A stretch of DNA of 64,000 nt from Rouxiella badensis (GCF_002093665.1 NZ_MRWE01000021.1:1-64000); one strand, 5' to 3'; positions 8,511 through 19,677 are shown, numbered from the stretch's first letter. Made by a program: numbers and translations. Notes: generated by a model from the sequence alone, not told the origin.

Positions 8511-10031
8511 ATGGCCAGTCTTAATACGGAACAGCCCCGCGAGTGGCTGCTGGAAATGAGCGGAATTAATAAGTCATTTCCGGGCGTAAAGGCGTTAGAC
8601 AATGTGAATTTAAAAGTTCGTCCACACTCCATTCATGCATTGATGGGTGAGAACGGCGCGGGTAAATCTACATTATTAAAATGCCTGTTTGGTATTTACA
8701 GTAAGGACTCAGGGACCATTCTTTTTCAGGGCAAGGAAGTTAATTTTAAAAGCTCGAAAGAAGCATTAGAGCAGGGCGTTTCGATGGTGCATCAGGAATT
8801 AAACCTGGTATTGCAGCGCACCGTTATGGATAACATGTGGCTGGGTCGTTATCCAACGAAAGGCATTTTCGTCGATCAGAACAAAATGTATCATGACACC
8901 AAGGCCATCTTTGATGAGCTGGATATTGATATCGATCCACGCGAGAAAGTCGGTAAGTTATCTGTTTCTCAAATGCAGATGATTGAAATAGCGAAAGCAT
9001 TTTCCTACGATGCAAAAATAGTCATCATGGATGAGCCAACGTCTTCTTTAACCGAAAAAGAAGTTAATCATCTGTTCACGATTATTCGTAAGCTGAAAGA
9101 TAGAGGCTGCGGCATTGTTTATATTTCTCACAAGATGGAAGAGATCTTCCAGCTGTGTGATGAAATTACCATCCTGCGCGATGGACAATGGATTATTACT
9201 CAGCCGCTCGAAGGGCTGGACATGGACAAGATAATCTCGATGATGGTTGGCCGCTCTCTAAGCCAACGCTTCCCCGACCGCCTTAACAAACCGGGTGAGG
9301 TTATTCTCGAGGTACGGAATCTGACCTCTTTGCGTCAGCCTTCAATTCGTGACATTTCTTTTGATTTGCATAAGGGTGAAATTCTCGGTATCGCCGGGCT
9401 CGTAGGCGCCAAGCGCACCGATATTGTGGAAACATTATTTGGTATTCGTGAAAAGCTAGAGGGAACCATTAAGCTTCACGGTAAAAAAATTAACAATAAT
9501 AGTGCGAATGAAGCCATTAATCATGGCTTTGCTCTGGTGACGGAAGAGCGTCGTTCAACCGGTATTTATGCTTATCTGGATATTGGTTTTAACTCGCTGA
9601 TTTCGAATATTCGTAACTATAAGAATAAAATCGGTCTGCTGGATAATAACCGTATGAAAAGCGATACCCAATGGGTTATTGACTCCATGCGTGTTAAAAC
9701 ACCTGGGCATAGAACCAATATTGGTTCGCTTTCAGGCGGTAATCAGCAGAAGGTTATTATTGGTAGGTGGTTATTGACCCAGCCAGAAATACTGATGTTG
9801 GATGAACCAACGCGCGGTATCGACGTGGGTGCAAAATTTGAAATCTATCAGTTAATAACAGAGCTGGCAAAGAAAGAGAAAGGCATTATTATTATCTCTT
9901 CCGAAATGCCAGAATTGTTGGGTATTACTGACAGAATACTGGTTATGAGCAATGGACAGGTCGCGGGTATTGTTGAAACAAAAAGTACTTCGCAGAATGA
10001 AATATTACGCCTTGCATCCTTGCACCTCTAA
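8511..10031 (+). CDS. mglA: Galactose/methyl galactoside ABC transporter ATPase
   Basis: The duplicated ATPase subunit of the MglBAC importer, on the cytoplasmic face of the inner membrane. It has 506 residues, the same length as in E. coli. The first nucleotide-binding domain has Walker A GENGAGKS at 46-53 and Walker [11 protein letters not shown]. The second has a degenerate Walker A (GLVGAKRTD near 297), as is normal in the sugar ABC class, then LSGGNQQKV and [10 protein letters not shown]. Its stop lies 18 nt before the mglC start, so the two are tightly coupled. Confidence 0.97.
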   Translation: MASLNTEQPREWLLEMSGINKSFPGVKALDNVNLKVRPHSIHALMGENGAGKSTLLKCLFGIYSKDSGTILFQGKEVNFKSSKEALEQGVSMVHQELNLVLQRTVMDNMWLGRYPTKGIFVDQNKMYHDTKAIFDELDIDIDPREKVGKLSVSQMQMIEIAKAFSYDAKIVIMDEPTSSLTEKEVNHLFTIIRKLKDRGCGIVYISHKMEEIFQLCDEITILRDGQWIITQPLEGLDMDKIISMMVGRSLSQRFPDRLNKPGEVILEVRNLTSLRQPSIRDISFDLHKGEILGIAGLVGAKRTDIVETLFGIREKLEGTIKLHGKKINNNSANEAINHGFALVTEERRSTGIYAYLDIGFNSLISNIRNYKNKIGLLDNNRMKSDTQWVIDSMRVKTPGHRTNIGSLSGGNQQKVIIGRWLLTQPEILMLDEPTRGIDVGAKFEIYQLITELAKKEKGIIIISSEMPELLGITDRILVMSNGQVAGIVETKSTSQNEILRLASLHL

Positions 10032-10049
10032 TTTCTAAGGGTTCTTATT

Positions 10050-11060
10050 ATGAATGCGTTAAATAAGAAAAGCATGCTCACTTATCTTAAAGAGGGCGGG
10101 ATTTACGTTGTACTGTTTGTATTATTGGCCATTATTATTTTTCAGGATCCTACTTTCCTGAGCCTGATTAACCTGAGCAACATTTTGACCCAGTCTTCCG
10201 TGCGCGTCATTATCGCACTGGGCGTGGCGGGGCTGATTGTGACCCAGGGTACCGACCTTTCAGCCGGCCGTCAGGTGGGTCTGGCCGCTGTGGTAGCGGC
10301 AACTATGCTGCAGGGTATGGACAACGTCAACAAGGTGTTCCCGCATCTTGACGTGGTGCCGATTCCGCTGGTTATTCTTGCCGTCTGCCTGATTGGCGCG
10401 GTGATTGGTCTGGTCAACGGCATTATTATCGCCTACCTCAACGTGACGCCGTTTATAACCACTTTGGGTACCATGATTATTGTTTACGGCATTAACTCGC
10501 TGTATTACGACTACGTGGGCGCTTCGCCGATTGCGGGTTTTGACTCACACTTCTCGCATTTCGCACAAGGCTTTATTAGCCTCGGCGGCTTGAAGCTGTC
10601 CTACATCACCTTCTACGCGATTATTGCTATCGCCTTCGTTTGGGTCTTGTGGAATAAAACGCGCTTTGGCAAAAACATTTTTGCCATTGGCGGTAACCCT
10701 GAAGCGGCGAAGGTTTCGGGTGTTAACGTACCGCTTAACCTGATCATGATCTATGCGCTGTCCGGTGTGTTCTATGCCTTCGGCGGTATGCTCGAGGCGG
10801 GGCGTATCGGCAGTGCAACCAATAACCTCGGCTTTATGTATGAGCTGGACGCCATCGCGGCCTGCGTGGTCGGCGGCGTGTCGTTTGCGGGCGGGGTCGG
10901 TTCTGTGGCTGGCGTGGTGACCGGTGTGCTTATCTTTACCGTCATCAACTATGGCCTGACCTATATCGGCGTGAACCCTTACTGGCAGTACATTATCAAA
11001 GGCGGCATCATCATCTTCGCCGTTGCGCTCGACTCATTGAAGTATGCCAAGAAGAAGTAA
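10050..11060 (+). CDS. mglC: Galactose/methyl galactoside ABC transporter permease
   Basis: The membrane-spanning subunit of the Mgl importer: 336 residues, with about ten hydrophobic segments and the permease signature around GGNPEAAKVSGVNV (near residue 215), which contacts MglA. It belongs to the RbsC/AraH permease family. It is last in the operon and is followed by a strong intrinsic terminator at 11118-11150. Confidence 0.97.
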   Translation: MNALNKKSMLTYLKEGGIYVVLFVLLAIIIFQDPTFLSLINLSNILTQSSVRVIIALGVAGLIVTQGTDLSAGRQVGLAAVVAATMLQGMDNVNKVFPHLDVVPIPLVILAVCLIGAVIGLVNGIIIAYLNVTPFITTLGTMIIVYGINSLYYDYVGASPIAGFDSHFSHFAQGFISLGGLKLSYITFYAIIAIAFVWVLWNKTRFGKNIFAIGGNPEAAKVSGVNVPLNLIMIYALSGVFYAFGGMLEAGRIGSATNNLGFMYELDAIAACVVGGVSFAGGVGSVAGVVTGVLIFTVINYGLTYIGVNPYWQYIIKGGIIIFAVALDSLKYAKKK

Positions 11061-11117
11061 GCTTTAGCTTACAGTTTTACGCACCCGAAACGGGTACGTT
11101 ACAGAAGCCCTTTAACG

Positions 11118-11150
11118 GCAGAACACAGGATTTGTGTTCTGCTTTTTTTT
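11118..11150 (+). terminator. Intrinsic terminator of mglBAC
   Basis: A perfect 10-bp stem (GCAGAACACA with TGTGTTCTGC) and a run of eight T's. It lies between convergent mglC and sanA; the T run serves the plus strand. Confidence 0.9.
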
Positions 11151-11155
11151 GCCTG

Positions 11156-11995
<840 letters not shown>

Positions 11996-12077
11996 TTACC
12001 TGCCCGGCCGACGCAATAAGCGAAGGCTTAGAACATGTCACATGCTCCTTTTTTAAACGGGATGCTGGGTATTTGGC

Positions 12078-12166
12078 GCGGTAGCCGCCTTGGCTTCAGT
12101 TAATCACCCGAATCACTGACCTGAGTAAGCTCATCGGGTTTTTTAAATTTACCGCCTTGCTACCGC
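12078..12166. repeat. ERIC-like element, variant A
   Basis: An imperfect palindrome in the sanA-maeA gap. Outer arms GCGGTAGC (12078-12085) and GCTACCGC (12159-12166) are perfect inverted repeats. The core (CACCCGAATCACTGACC, then TCATCGGG) shares its layout with ERIC/IRU repeats and closely matches the copy at 48971-49049. The core stem runs straight into TTTTTT on the plus strand, so the element could act as a terminator in that direction. Confidence 0.7.
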
Positions 12167-12210
12167 ACCTACGACTCAGCCGTTAATGCGGCAACGAGGT
12201 AATCTGCGGC

Positions 12211-13908
12211 TTAGAACGACGTGCGCTTATAGGTACGGTACTGCGGTATCCAGAAGTTGTGCTCAATGGCTTTGGACAGCGCGTCTTCAGTGGTGACCTG
12301 CGCCACGCCTTCTACCTGCGCCGCTTTGCCGACTTCCATTGCGATACATTTTGATACGCCCTGAATGTCGTTCACGTCTGGCAACAGTGAGCCTACGCCA
12401 TCGGTCGCCAGCGGTGAGCAGTCTGCCAGTGCGCGGCTGGCTGCCATCAGCATGCCGTCTGTTACCTGTTTGGCCCCAGAGGCGATGACCGCAAGCCCAA
12501 TACCCGGGAAGATATAGGAGTTGTTGCACTGGGCAATAGGGTAGACCTTGTCCTTATAGCTGACAGGCGCGAACGGACTGCCGGTAGCGACCAGCGCGGC
12601 CCCGTCGGTCCAGTTGATGATATCGGCCGGATGGGCCTCAACGCGTGACGTTGGATTGGTCAGCGGCATCACGATAGGACGGTCACAGTGGGCGTGCATC
12701 TCGCGAATAATTTCTTCAGTGAACAGGCCTGGCTGGCCGGAGACGCCGATGAGCACCGTCGGTTTCGCGTGGCGTACCACCTCAAGCAGGGAGATATTGT
12801 CGCTGTCGACGTCCCAGTCCTTAAGATTCTCGCTGTTCTGCACCAGCTGGCTCTGGAAGTCGAGCAGGTTGGTCAGTTTGTCGGTCAGCAGGCCAAAGCG
12901 GTCAACCATAAAGATGCGGGCGCGGGCTTCTGCTTCGCTCAGGCCTTCAGATTTCATCTGCGCCACTATCTGTTCGGCGATGCCGCAGCCCGCAGAACCT
13001 GCGCCGAGGAAGGTCACGGTCTGGTCACGTAGACGACTGCCCGCCGCGCGACTGGCGGCCAACAGGCTGCCGACGGTGACCGCAGCGGTCCCCTGGATGT
13101 CGTCATTAAAACAGCACAGCTCTTCGCGATAACGGTTGAGCAGCGGCATGGCGTTCTTCTGCGCGAAGTCTTCAAACTGCAACAGTACGTTCGGGAAGCG
13201 AACTTTCACCGCCTCAATGAACTGATCGACGAACGCATAGTATTCGTCACCGGTGATGCGAGGATGACGCCATCCCATGTACAGCGGGTCATTCAACAGC
13301 TGCTGATTGTTGGTGCCTGCGTCAAGCACCACGGGCAGCGTGTACGCCGGGCTAATGCCGCCACAGGCGGTATACAGTGACAGTTTCCCGATAGGGATCC
13401 CCATCCCACCGATGCCCTGGTCACCCAGTCCGAGAATACGCTCACCGTCGGTAACCACGATCACCTTGACGTGTTGCTTGGTGGCGTTTTGCAGCATGTC
13501 GTCGATGTGTTCACGGTTCGGATAAGAGATGAACAGGCCGCGCGCGCGACGATAAATCTCGGAGAAGTGCTCACAGGCAGCGCCCACGGTCGGAGTATAA
13601 ATCACCGGCATCATCTCGCTCAGATGCTCGTCGATCAAACGGTAGAACAGGGTTTCGTTGGTGTCCTGAATGTTGCGCAGGTAGATATGCTTATCGATAT
13701 CGGTTTTGAAGTCCTGAAACTGGCGATAGGCGCGAGCGGCCTGTTCTTCGATACTTTCAACCGTTTCCGGCAGCAGGCCGTGAAGGTTGAAGCTGGCGCG
13801 CTCTTCCTGGCTAAAGGCGCTACCTTTGTTTAATAACGGAAACTCAAGCAGGATTGGGCCGGCATGAGGGATATAGAGTGGGCGTTTACTTTCGTATTCA
13901 AGTTCCAT
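12211..13908 (-). CDS. maeA: NAD-dependent malic enzyme
   Basis: Cytoplasmic oxidative decarboxylation of malate to pyruvate with NAD. It is 565 residues long from the ATG at 13908, which has AAGAG upstream and gives the exact E. coli MaeA length; an in-frame ATG at 13947 is less likely. Malic-enzyme motifs are present: [12 protein letters not shown] near residue 100, the metal-binding region FEDFAQKNA and [11 protein letters not shown], and the Rossmann motif [13 protein letters not shown] near 310. In E. coli maeA lies elsewhere (near adhP), so its place between sanA and cdd is specific to this lineage. Confidence 0.95.
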   Translation of the reverse strand: MELEYESKRPLYIPHAGPILLEFPLLNKGSAFSQEERASFNLHGLLPETVESIEEQAARAYRQFQDFKTDIDKHIYLRNIQDTNETLFYRLIDEHLSEMMPVIYTPTVGAACEHFSEIYRRARGLFISYPNREHIDDMLQNATKQHVKVIVVTDGERILGLGDQGIGGMGIPIGKLSLYTACGGISPAYTLPVVLDAGTNNQQLLNDPLYMGWRHPRITGDEYYAFVDQFIEAVKVRFPNVLLQFEDFAQKNAMPLLNRYREELCCFNDDIQGTAAVTVGSLLAASRAAGSRLRDQTVTFLGAGSAGCGIAEQIVAQMKSEGLSEAEARARIFMVDRFGLLTDKLTNLLDFQSQLVQNSENLKDWDVDSDNISLLEVVRHAKPTVLIGVSGQPGLFTEEIIREMHAHCDRPIVMPLTNPTSRVEAHPADIINWTDGAALVATGSPFAPVSYKDKVYPIAQCNNSYIFPGIGLAVIASGAKQVTDGMLMAASRALADCSPLATDGVGSLLPDVNDIQGVSKCIAMEVGKAAQVEGVAQVTTEDALSKAIEHNFWIPQYRTYKRTSF

Positions 13909-14090
13909 TGATTTACTCTTCAGGTCTCGGAAAGGCGGGAAAGGCAAAGTTAATAAAGCGCGATGGTCACATCGATTTTTAACAGCGTTGTGTGACTCAA
14001 GGACTTTAGCAGAGGTGAAAGGGCCAACTCAATTATTTAGCCCGGAATGGGGGGAAATGTTGAAAATTCGTTAATGAATAGTTGAATCGA

Positions 14091-14114
14091 CAGGGCCATC
14101 TGACAATGGCCCTG
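14091..14114. terminator. Hairpin downstream of cdd
   Basis: A perfect 9-bp stem CAGGGCCAT/ATGGCCCTG with a 6-nt loop, 32 nt past the cdd stop. There is no T run on either side, so intrinsic termination would be weak; 3'-end stabilisation is as likely. Confidence 0.4.
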
Positions 14115-14145
14115 CATTATGGGGCGTGTTGATTTATAAAGTAAA

Positions 14146-15030
14146 TCAGAGCTGGACGTGCTGCAGTTGATCGCAGCCCAGCGCCTTAAGCGTTGCGCGG
14201 GTTGCGTCAAACTGGCTAACGAGCGGATCTTTCTTCTCCACCAGCGCAGCGCGGCGAATCGTCAGGCAGCTCTCGCCCGACAAATTCAGTACCACCAGTG
14301 CCGCCTGTAGCGGTGGCAGGCTCGGGTTGAATGCGGCGTTCTCGGCGTAGCGGCCGGTATAAATTTTTCCGCTGGCACTCTCTAATGCCACGCCGCTGTG
14401 CGACTGGCTGTAAGGGGCGTGGCTCTGGTTGCAGGCCGACAACGCCTGTTCTACCAGTGCATCGCCTTCGGCATCGTGATAACCGTGGTCGACGCTGTCC
14501 ATGAGCAGGGTGGCAATCTCAAGGTCGCGCGGGCCGAATGAGTAGGGAAGATAGTCACCCAGCGTAGCCACGGCGCGGTCTGGCAGATGGATGGCCAGTT
14601 CGGTACCGCTGTTGAGTTCATTCATAAACTGACGGCAGTGCCCGCAGGGGGTGTAGTTGACCGTAATCGAGGCCAGCTGGGCTTCACCACGCATCCAGGC
14701 GTGGGTAACGGCAGACTGCTCTGCGTGCACCGTTTGCTGCATTGATGCGCCACGAAACTCCATGTTGGCACCAAAGTACAGATTGCCGCTCACGCCACGT
14801 GCGACTGCGCCGACGTAGAAGTTTGAGATAGGGGCAATCGAGCAGGCTGCGGCCAGAGGAAGCAGGGCAAAGGCCAGCGCGGCGTCGTCCAGTCCAGTTT
14901 GTGATTTAAGTTGGTTGACCTGTGCGGCGGTAAACATCGCGGGGAAGTCGTCATGGCGGAGTATCGGCTCAAGGGCAGATTGCAGTGGAGCGGGCAGGCC
15001 AGCATAAGCATCGATGAAACGTGTGTGCAT
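14146..15030 (-). CDS. cdd: Cytidine deaminase
   Basis: It deaminates cytidine and deoxycytidine to uridine and deoxyuridine in pyrimidine salvage. The protein has 294 residues, the same length as the dimeric E. coli enzyme. The zinc site is intact: His102 and catalytic Glu104 in VHAEQSA, Cys129 and Cys132 in [13 protein letters not shown]-like site lies upstream (15089-15104), in line with the CRP/CytR control known for E. coli cdd. Confidence 0.97.
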   Translation of the reverse strand: MHTRFIDAYAGLPAPLQSALEPILRHDDFPAMFTAAQVNQLKSQTGLDDAALAFALLPLAAACSIAPISNFYVGAVARGVSGNLYFGANMEFRGASMQQTVHAEQSAVTHAWMRGEAQLASITVNYTPCGHCRQFMNELNSGTELAIHLPDRAVATLGDYLPYSFGPRDLEIATLLMDSVDHGYHDAEGDALVEQALSACNQSHAPYSQSHSGVALESASGKIYTGRYAENAAFNPSLPPLQAALVVLNLSGESCLTIRRAALVEKKDPLVSQFDATRATLKALGCDQLQHVQL

Positions 15031-15088
15031 GGAGACATCCTTGGTAGCATTTTGGCAGGCTATTCTAAGACGCTTTTAGTGTTTCTTG

Positions 15089-15104
15089 TGTGACAAGTAT
15101 CACT
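15089..15104. promoter_or_regulatory. CRP-like site upstream of cdd
   Basis: TGTGA-CAAGTA-TCACT matches the CRP consensus in nine of ten core bases. Its centre is about 66 bp before the cdd start codon. It lies in the short divergent region between cdd and the acyltransferase gene. Confidence 0.6.
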
Positions 15105-15187
15105 ATATTTATGAAATTGATGCAATAACTTGGCAAATTGCGAGATGTCTCGCAGGTTTTGGTCATCAAATGGAGGGCGAGTGTCTA

Positions 15188-15640
15188 ATGAAAATCATCG
15201 AGAGCGGTGTTCGCGACGTGGCGACGGGAAAAAATGTCACGATTGTTATGCCATCCAATATTTATGGATGCACCCTGGAGGATGATGTCTTCGTCGGCCC
15301 GTTTGTCGAAATTCAGAAAGGATGCGTCATCGGTAAAGGAAGCCGTGTGCAGTCGCATACGTTTATCTGTGAAAATGTCATCCTCGGCGAGTACTGCTTT
15401 ATTGGCCACAACGTGAGCTTTGCCAATGATTTGTTTAAAGGCGGTGCACCCGATCCCGATGCCGGGAATTGGATTAGCATCCTCATTGGAAATAACGTCA
15501 CTATTGGCAGTGGGGCGACGATCCTCACACCGTCCATTTGCGCGGGCGCAGTGATTGGCGCAGGCAGTGTGGTAGTGAAACCTATAACCGTGAAAGGCAC
15601 CTATGCAGGAAATCCTGCGCGATTAATAAGGGCACTATAA
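15188..15640 (+). CDS. Hexapeptide-repeat acyltransferase, unknown substrate
   Basis: About 150 residues with left-handed beta-helix hexapeptide repeats from about residue 20 to the end (IYGCTLEDDVFVGPFVEI, then IGKGSRV, ILIGNNVTIGSGATIL, AVIGAGSVVVKPI) and the usual TYAGNPARLIR ending. The family includes sugar-nucleotide N-acetyl- and O-acetyltransferases (WbbJ/FdtC-like). The ATG at 15188 has GGAGGGCGAG upstream; earlier in-frame starts (from 15086) add residues with no family similarity. It stands alone, with no sugar-pathway gene nearby, at the join of two blocks that are separate in E. coli. A strong terminator follows. Confidence 0.8.
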   Translation: MKIIESGVRDVATGKNVTIVMPSNIYGCTLEDDVFVGPFVEIQKGCVIGKGSRVQSHTFICENVILGEYCFIGHNVSFANDLFKGGAPDPDAGNWISILIGNNVTIGSGATILTPSICAGAVIGAGSVVVKPITVKGTYAGNPARLIRAL

Positions 15641-15644
15641 GAGA

Positions 15645-15681
15645 TAAAAAACCCGAAGATAAAAATATCTTCGGGTTTTTT
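15645..15681. terminator. Bidirectional intrinsic terminator
   Basis: A perfect 11-bp stem (15651-15661 with 15666-15676), with an A run before and a T run after. It can serve both the acyltransferase gene and artM, which converge here. Confidence 0.9.
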
Positions 15682-15714
15682 ATGATGCCAGGAAATTCAT
15701 TCTGGAAGCTTGAC

Positions 15715-16383
15715 TCAGTTTCTTCTTTCGAAAGCCAGCGCGCGGCGTTCTATCAGGCGCATCATCAGCGTCAGCAGACCGTTTACGCAGAGGTAAACCA
15801 CGCCCGCCGCGCCAAACACCATCACGTCATAGGTACGACCATACATCTGCTGGCTGTGTCCCATGACGTCCATCAGAGTGATGGTGTAGGCGAGTGAGGT
15901 ACTTTTGAACACCAGCACCACTTCGTTCGAGTAAGACGACAGTGCTCGTTTGAACGCAAACGGCAGCAGAATACGCAGCGACTGCGCCTTTGACATGCCC
16001 AGCGCCTGGCAAGATTCCCATTGACCGCCCGGAATTGCCCTGACCGCACCGGCAAAAAGCTGGGTGGTGTAGGCCGCGCTGTTCAGCGCCAGGGCAAACA
16101 TCGCGCAAAGCCATGGCTGGGAGAGCATTTCCCACAACCACGGAATGTTGCGAATAGACGGAAACTGCCCCGGACCGTAGTAAATCAGGAAGATCTGCAC
16201 CAGCAACGGCGTACCGGTGAACAGCGTGATATAGCCGCGTACCAGAGGATTCAGTACCGGTACCTTAAGCGTCAAGATAACCGTAAACAGCAACGACAGC
16301 AGCAGCGCGACAATCAATGCCGCCACGGTCAGCGTCAGGCTGGTATGCAGGCCTTTCAATACTTCAGGCAAATAGTCCCACAT
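15715..16383 (-). CDS. artM: Arginine ABC transporter permease ArtM
   Basis: One of the two membrane subunits of the arginine importer. It has 222 residues with about five helices and the permease loop ALNSAAYTTQLFAGAVRAIPGGQWES near residue 105. N-terminus and C-terminus (LIERRALAFERRN) match E. coli ArtM. Its start overlaps the artQ stop by one base, so translation is coupled. It is last in artPIQM. Confidence 0.96.
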   Translation of the reverse strand: MWDYLPEVLKGLHTSLTLTVAALIVALLLSLLFTVILTLKVPVLNPLVRGYITLFTGTPLLVQIFLIYYGPGQFPSIRNIPWLWEMLSQPWLCAMFALALNSAAYTTQLFAGAVRAIPGGQWESCQALGMSKAQSLRILLPFAFKRALSSYSNEVVLVFKSTSLAYTITLMDVMGHSQQMYGRTYDVMVFGAAGVVYLCVNGLLTLMMRLIERRALAFERRN

Positions 16384-17099
16384 CAGGAAGCACTCCGTTC
16401 AAAGCGGGTGGTACGGAGTTCGATGCGTTTAATGACGAACTGACTGAACAGGGTAACGACCAGATAGATAGCCGCCGCCGTCACATACCAGGTGAAGGGC
16501 TGCTGGGTGCGCGTCGCGATGCTCTTAGTTTGCAGCATCAGATCGTTGACGCTGATGAGCGACACCAGCGCGGTATCCTTGAGCAAGACCAGCCATTGGT
16601 TGCCGAGGCCGGGCAGGGCGTGGCGCCACATCTGCGGCATAATCAGCCGGAAGAAGATAGCCGTCTTACGCATGCCGAGCGCCTGACCCGACTCCCATTG
16701 TCCCTGAGGAACCGCTTTCAGCGCGCCGCGTAGCGTCTGTGACGCATAGGCGGAATACAGCAACGACAGTGCAATCACACCGCAGACAAAGGGGCTGACC
16801 TCGAAATTATCGAGTGGCAGTTTAACCGGGATCTGGAACAGATAAAGATTGAGGTCAAAACCGTCGGACAGCGTCAGCAGCAGCTGCGAAGAGCCGAAAT
16901 AAATAAAAAGTACCACCAGAATTTCCGGCAGGCCGCGCAAAATCGTCACCCAGGCGGTGCCCAGCCAGCTCAGCGGTTTCCAGGGAGAAGACTCCCAGAC
17001 GGCAAACAGCATCGCCAGGAACAGGCCCAGGATCAGTGCACAAATGGCAAGGCCGACGGTCATCCCGGCGGCGCTTAGCAGAGGTTGGAGTTCAATCAT
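16383..17099 (-). CDS. artQ: Arginine ABC transporter permease ArtQ
   Basis: The partner permease of ArtM: 238 residues from the ATG at 17099, the E. coli length. An upstream in-frame start would add nine residues and overlap artI. Conserved motifs are [18 protein letters not shown] and the EAA-type loop [19 protein letters not shown]. The gene begins 11 nt after the artI stop. Confidence 0.96.
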   Translation of the reverse strand: MIELQPLLSAAGMTVGLAICALILGLFLAMLFAVWESSPWKPLSWLGTAWVTILRGLPEILVVLFIYFGSSQLLLTLSDGFDLNLYLFQIPVKLPLDNFEVSPFVCGVIALSLLYSAYASQTLRGALKAVPQGQWESGQALGMRKTAIFFRLIMPQMWRHALPGLGNQWLVLLKDTALVSLISVNDLMLQTKSIATRTQQPFTWYVTAAAIYLVVTLFSQFVIKRIELRTTRFERSAS

Positions 17100-17110
17100 C
17101 GATAGTGAGA

Positions 17111-17842
17111 TTATTGCGTGAACCATTTGGTGTACAACGCTTTGTAAGTCCCGTCTTGTCTGACTTTCGCAAGTGCGTCGTTCATTTTACCCAGCAGCTC
17201 GGTGTTGTTCTTACGTACCGCGATACCCACACCGTTGCCGAAGTAGGTCTTGTCGGTAACAGGCTCGCCCAAGGTGCTGAGCGTTGGGTTCTTGGTGATG
17301 AATTCATGCACTACGGCAGTGTCCCCGAATACGGCATCGATACGGCCATTTTTCAGGTCGAGCACGGCATTCTGATAGCTGTCGTAAGGCACCGCGGTGA
17401 TCTCAGGATGTTTGTCCTGAAGGAAACGCTGGTGCGTGGTGCCGTTTTGAATACCTACACGCTTGCCTTTCAGCGCAGCCAGGTCGGCAAATTTGCCTTT
17501 CTGTGCGAAGAAGGTCGCGGTGTTGTCATAGTAGGCGTTGGTGAAGGAAACCTGTTTCTGACGCTCGGCGGTGATGTCCATACCCGAGATAACCGCGTCG
17601 ATACGGCGGAATTTCAGGCTAGGGATCAGGCTGTCGAACGACTGATTAGTAAAGGTACAGGTCGCCTGCATTTGTTTACACATGGCGTTGGCCAGATCGA
17701 TATCGAAGCCTTGGATCTTGTTGTTTGAATCAACGAATTCAAACGGAGCATAACCCGCTTCGGTGCCGAAATTAATGGTCTCTGCCGCGCTAGCAGACAG
17801 GCTGACACCGGCTAAAACAGCCGCAATAATGAGCTTTTTCAT
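17111..17842 (-). CDS. artI: Arginine ABC transporter periplasmic binding protein
   Basis: A 243-residue precursor with a signal peptide of about 19 residues (cleavage after SASA, mature AETINFG). It is a family 3 solute-binding protein with [30 protein letters not shown] and SGMDIT, which match ArtI and ArtJ. E. coli has both artI (in artPIQM) and a separate artJ; here I see one copy. The N-terminus and the ending YTKWFTQ are nearer ArtI, and its place between artP and artQ agrees, but ArtJ identity cannot be excluded. Confidence 0.88.
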   Translation of the reverse strand: MKKLIIAAVLAGVSLSASAAETINFGTEAGYAPFEFVDSNNKIQGFDIDLANAMCKQMQATCTFTNQSFDSLIPSLKFRRIDAVISGMDITAERQKQVSFTNAYYDNTATFFAQKGKFADLAALKGKRVGIQNGTTHQRFLQDKHPEITAVPYDSYQNAVLDLKNGRIDAVFGDTAVVHEFITKNPTLSTLGEPVTDKTYFGNGVGIAVRKNNTELLGKMNDALAKVRQDGTYKALYTKWFTQ

Positions 17843-17878
17843 TGCAAACTACTCCATATGTAATCTAAAAGGGGCAAA

Positions 17879-18607
17879 TCAGTGTGATAAATAGCTGGCA
17901 AACTCGCGGGTCTGCGGCTGCGCGAAGCAGTTGCCATCACCCTGTTCGATGATGCGGCCATTTTCCATATACACCACGCGTGTTGCCGTTTTACGGGCGA
18001 CCTCTACTTCGTGGGTCACAATAACCTGCGTAATGCCGGTATCGGCCAGCTCACGAATAATGCTGACGATTTGTGCGGTAATTTCAGGGTCAAGCGCGGC
18101 CGTCGGTTCATCAAACAGCAGGACCTGAGGTTCCATCATCAGCGCACGGGCAATCGCCACACGCTGTTGCTGCCCACCGGACAGATGTAATGGATAACGC
18201 TGGGCGAAATCTTTCAGGCGCAGGCGGGTCAAGAGCTTTTCGGCGCGCGCCATCGCGGCCTCTTTGCTTAAACCGAGTACGCGACACGGTGCCTCGAGCA
18301 GGTTATCCAGCACTGTGCGATGTGGCCACAGATTGTATTGCTGGAATACCATACCGACGTTCTGACGCAGTTCACGGATAGCCTTTTCGTCCGGCTTCTT
18401 TTGGAAGTCGAATTGATTGCCCGCAATTTGCAGGTTGCCTGAGCGCGGCATTTCCAACAGGTTCAGAACCCGCAGAAGTGAGCTTTTACCCGCGCCGCTT
18501 GGCCCCAGAAGCACCAAGGTTTCGCCCGCAGGACAGTCAAGCGTAATGTCAAAGAGTGCCTGGTGGACTCCGTAGAAGCAGTTAATACTGTTTAGTTGAA
18601 TACTCAT
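17879..18607 (-). CDS. artP: Arginine ABC transporter ATPase ArtP
   Basis: The ATPase that powers ArtQM. It has 242 residues from the ATG at 18607 (MSIQLN), the E. coli start and length; longer in-frame starts at 18628 and 18658 add unconserved residues. Walker A GPSGAGKS is at 35-42, then [16 protein letters not shown] and [13 protein letters not shown]. First gene of artPIQM. The ribosome site is weak. A 16-bp perfect palindrome lies 30-45 nt upstream. Confidence 0.96.
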   Translation of the reverse strand: MSIQLNSINCFYGVHQALFDITLDCPAGETLVLLGPSGAGKSSLLRVLNLLEMPRSGNLQIAGNQFDFQKKPDEKAIRELRQNVGMVFQQYNLWPHRTVLDNLLEAPCRVLGLSKEAAMARAEKLLTRLRLKDFAQRYPLHLSGGQQQRVAIARALMMEPQVLLFDEPTAALDPEITAQIVSIIRELADTGITQVIVTHEVEVARKTATRVVYMENGRIIEQGDGNCFAQPQTREFASYLSH

Positions 18608-18617
18608 GCGCAAATAC

Positions 18618-18631
18618 TGAATAGCCATTAA
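18618..18631. promoter_or_regulatory. Possible ArgR half-matched ARG box
   Basis: TGAAT-AGCC-ATTAA matches the ARG box core (TGAATWWWWATTCA) in nine of ten outer bases, but it lies only 11 nt upstream of artP and has no adjacent second box. E. coli artP is ArgR-controlled. Confidence 0.3.
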
Positions 18632-18636
18632 TGCCG

Positions 18637-18652
18637 CAGAGGGTACCCTCTG
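18637..18652. promoter_or_regulatory. 16-bp perfect palindrome in the artP leader
   Basis: CAGAGGGTACCCTCTG reads identically on both strands. As RNA it could form a 6-bp stem with a 4-nt loop close to the artP start codon. Its binding factor, if any, is unknown. Confidence 0.4.
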
Positions 18653-18822
18653 TAGCATAGTTATGCAACAAAGGAGGGTTAAAATTTATTTGTGTGCAAC
18701 CTGAATCATAAACTTAGCATAAGATATCGTTAACGAGGTGTTACAGCTGGTTATTTTTGTATACACCTCAGACGCATTACACTGCAAATGCAAACCAAAA
18801 TATAAACCGGGAAAGGATGGAA

Positions 18823-19677
18823 ATGAGGCGTTTTTCAATACGTTGGCGTGAGGCCATCATTCTTGGCAGCCTGATGCTGCTGGCGGGATGCCAGTCATCC
18901 TCTTCCGTAACGCCGCATCGCGACTATGTGCTGGAAAAATCACGTCAAGCGCAGGGCGCGGACCAGCGTATTCGTTTTCTGGTGATTCATTATACCGCCG
19001 AAGATTTTCATACCGCGTTGAATACGCTGACCGACGAGCACGTGAGCGCCCACTATCTTATTCCTGCGCAACCGCCGATCGTTAACGGCCAGCCCGTTGC
19101 CTGGCAGCTGGTGCCTGAGTCGATGCGTGCCTGGCACGCGGGCGAGAGCGGCTGGCGCGGCAGAACCAATATTAACGATACCTCGATAGGCATCGAGCTT
19201 GAGAATAAAGGCTTTACCCAGCGCCTGCTCGAGCGTCAGTTCTATCCTTACCCTGCGTTACAGGTGGCACTGGTCACCTCGCTGAGCCGGGACATCGTCA
19301 GACGCTATCAGATACAGCCGCAGGACGTGGTTGCTCATAGCGATATTGCGCCACAGCGCAAAGAAGATCCCGGTCCGCTGTTCCCGTGGCAGCAGCTGGC
19401 GGAGAAGGGCGTCGGTGCCTGGCCGCAGGCGTGGCGCGTGAAGGCATTTTTGCACGGACGTGACCCGCAGCAGTCGGTGCCGATGGCGGGATTACTGGAT
19501 AAACTGGCGCGCTATGGGTATCCAGTGACGCAAGATATGACGCCGCGTCAGCAGCGTCGGGTGGTAGCGGCGTTTCAGATGCACTTCAGGCAGCGTGACT
19601 ATCGCGGAAATCCGGATGCGGAGAGTGAAGCCATAGCGGACGCCCTGTTACAACAGTATCCGTCGGCGGCAAATTAA
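18823..19677 (+). CDS. amiD: N-acetylmuramoyl-L-alanine amidase AmiD, outer-membrane lipoprotein
   Basis: It cleaves the amide bond between N-acetylmuramic acid and the stem peptide, including in anhydro-muropeptides. It is about 284 residues from the ATG at 18823, which has AAAGG at good spacing; upstream in-frame starts put extra residues before the signal peptide. The lipobox LLAGC places the lipidated Cys at 23. The amidase_2 zinc site is seen in VIHYTAEDF and [19 protein letters not shown]-terminal peptidoglycan-binding-like domain follows ([16 protein letters not shown]). The stop overlaps the convergent ybjS stop. Confidence 0.94.
   Translation: MRRFSIRWREAIILGSLMLLAGCQSSSSVTPHRDYVLEKSRQAQGADQRIRFLVIHYTAEDFHTALNTLTDEHVSAHYLIPAQPPIVNGQPVAWQLVPESMRAWHAGESGWRGRTNINDTSIGIELENKGFTQRLLERQFYPYPALQVALVTSLSRDIVRRYQIQPQDVVAHSDIAPQRKEDPGPLFPWQQLAEKGVGAWPQAWRVKAFLHGRDPQQSVPMAGLLDKLARYGYPVTQDMTPRQQRRVVAAFQMHFRQRDYRGNPDAESEAIADALLQQYPSAAN

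Noticed and set aside
17036-17728. 230-residue plus-strand frame over artI
   Set aside because: Antisense to a confident gene; high-GC third positions explain the open frame.
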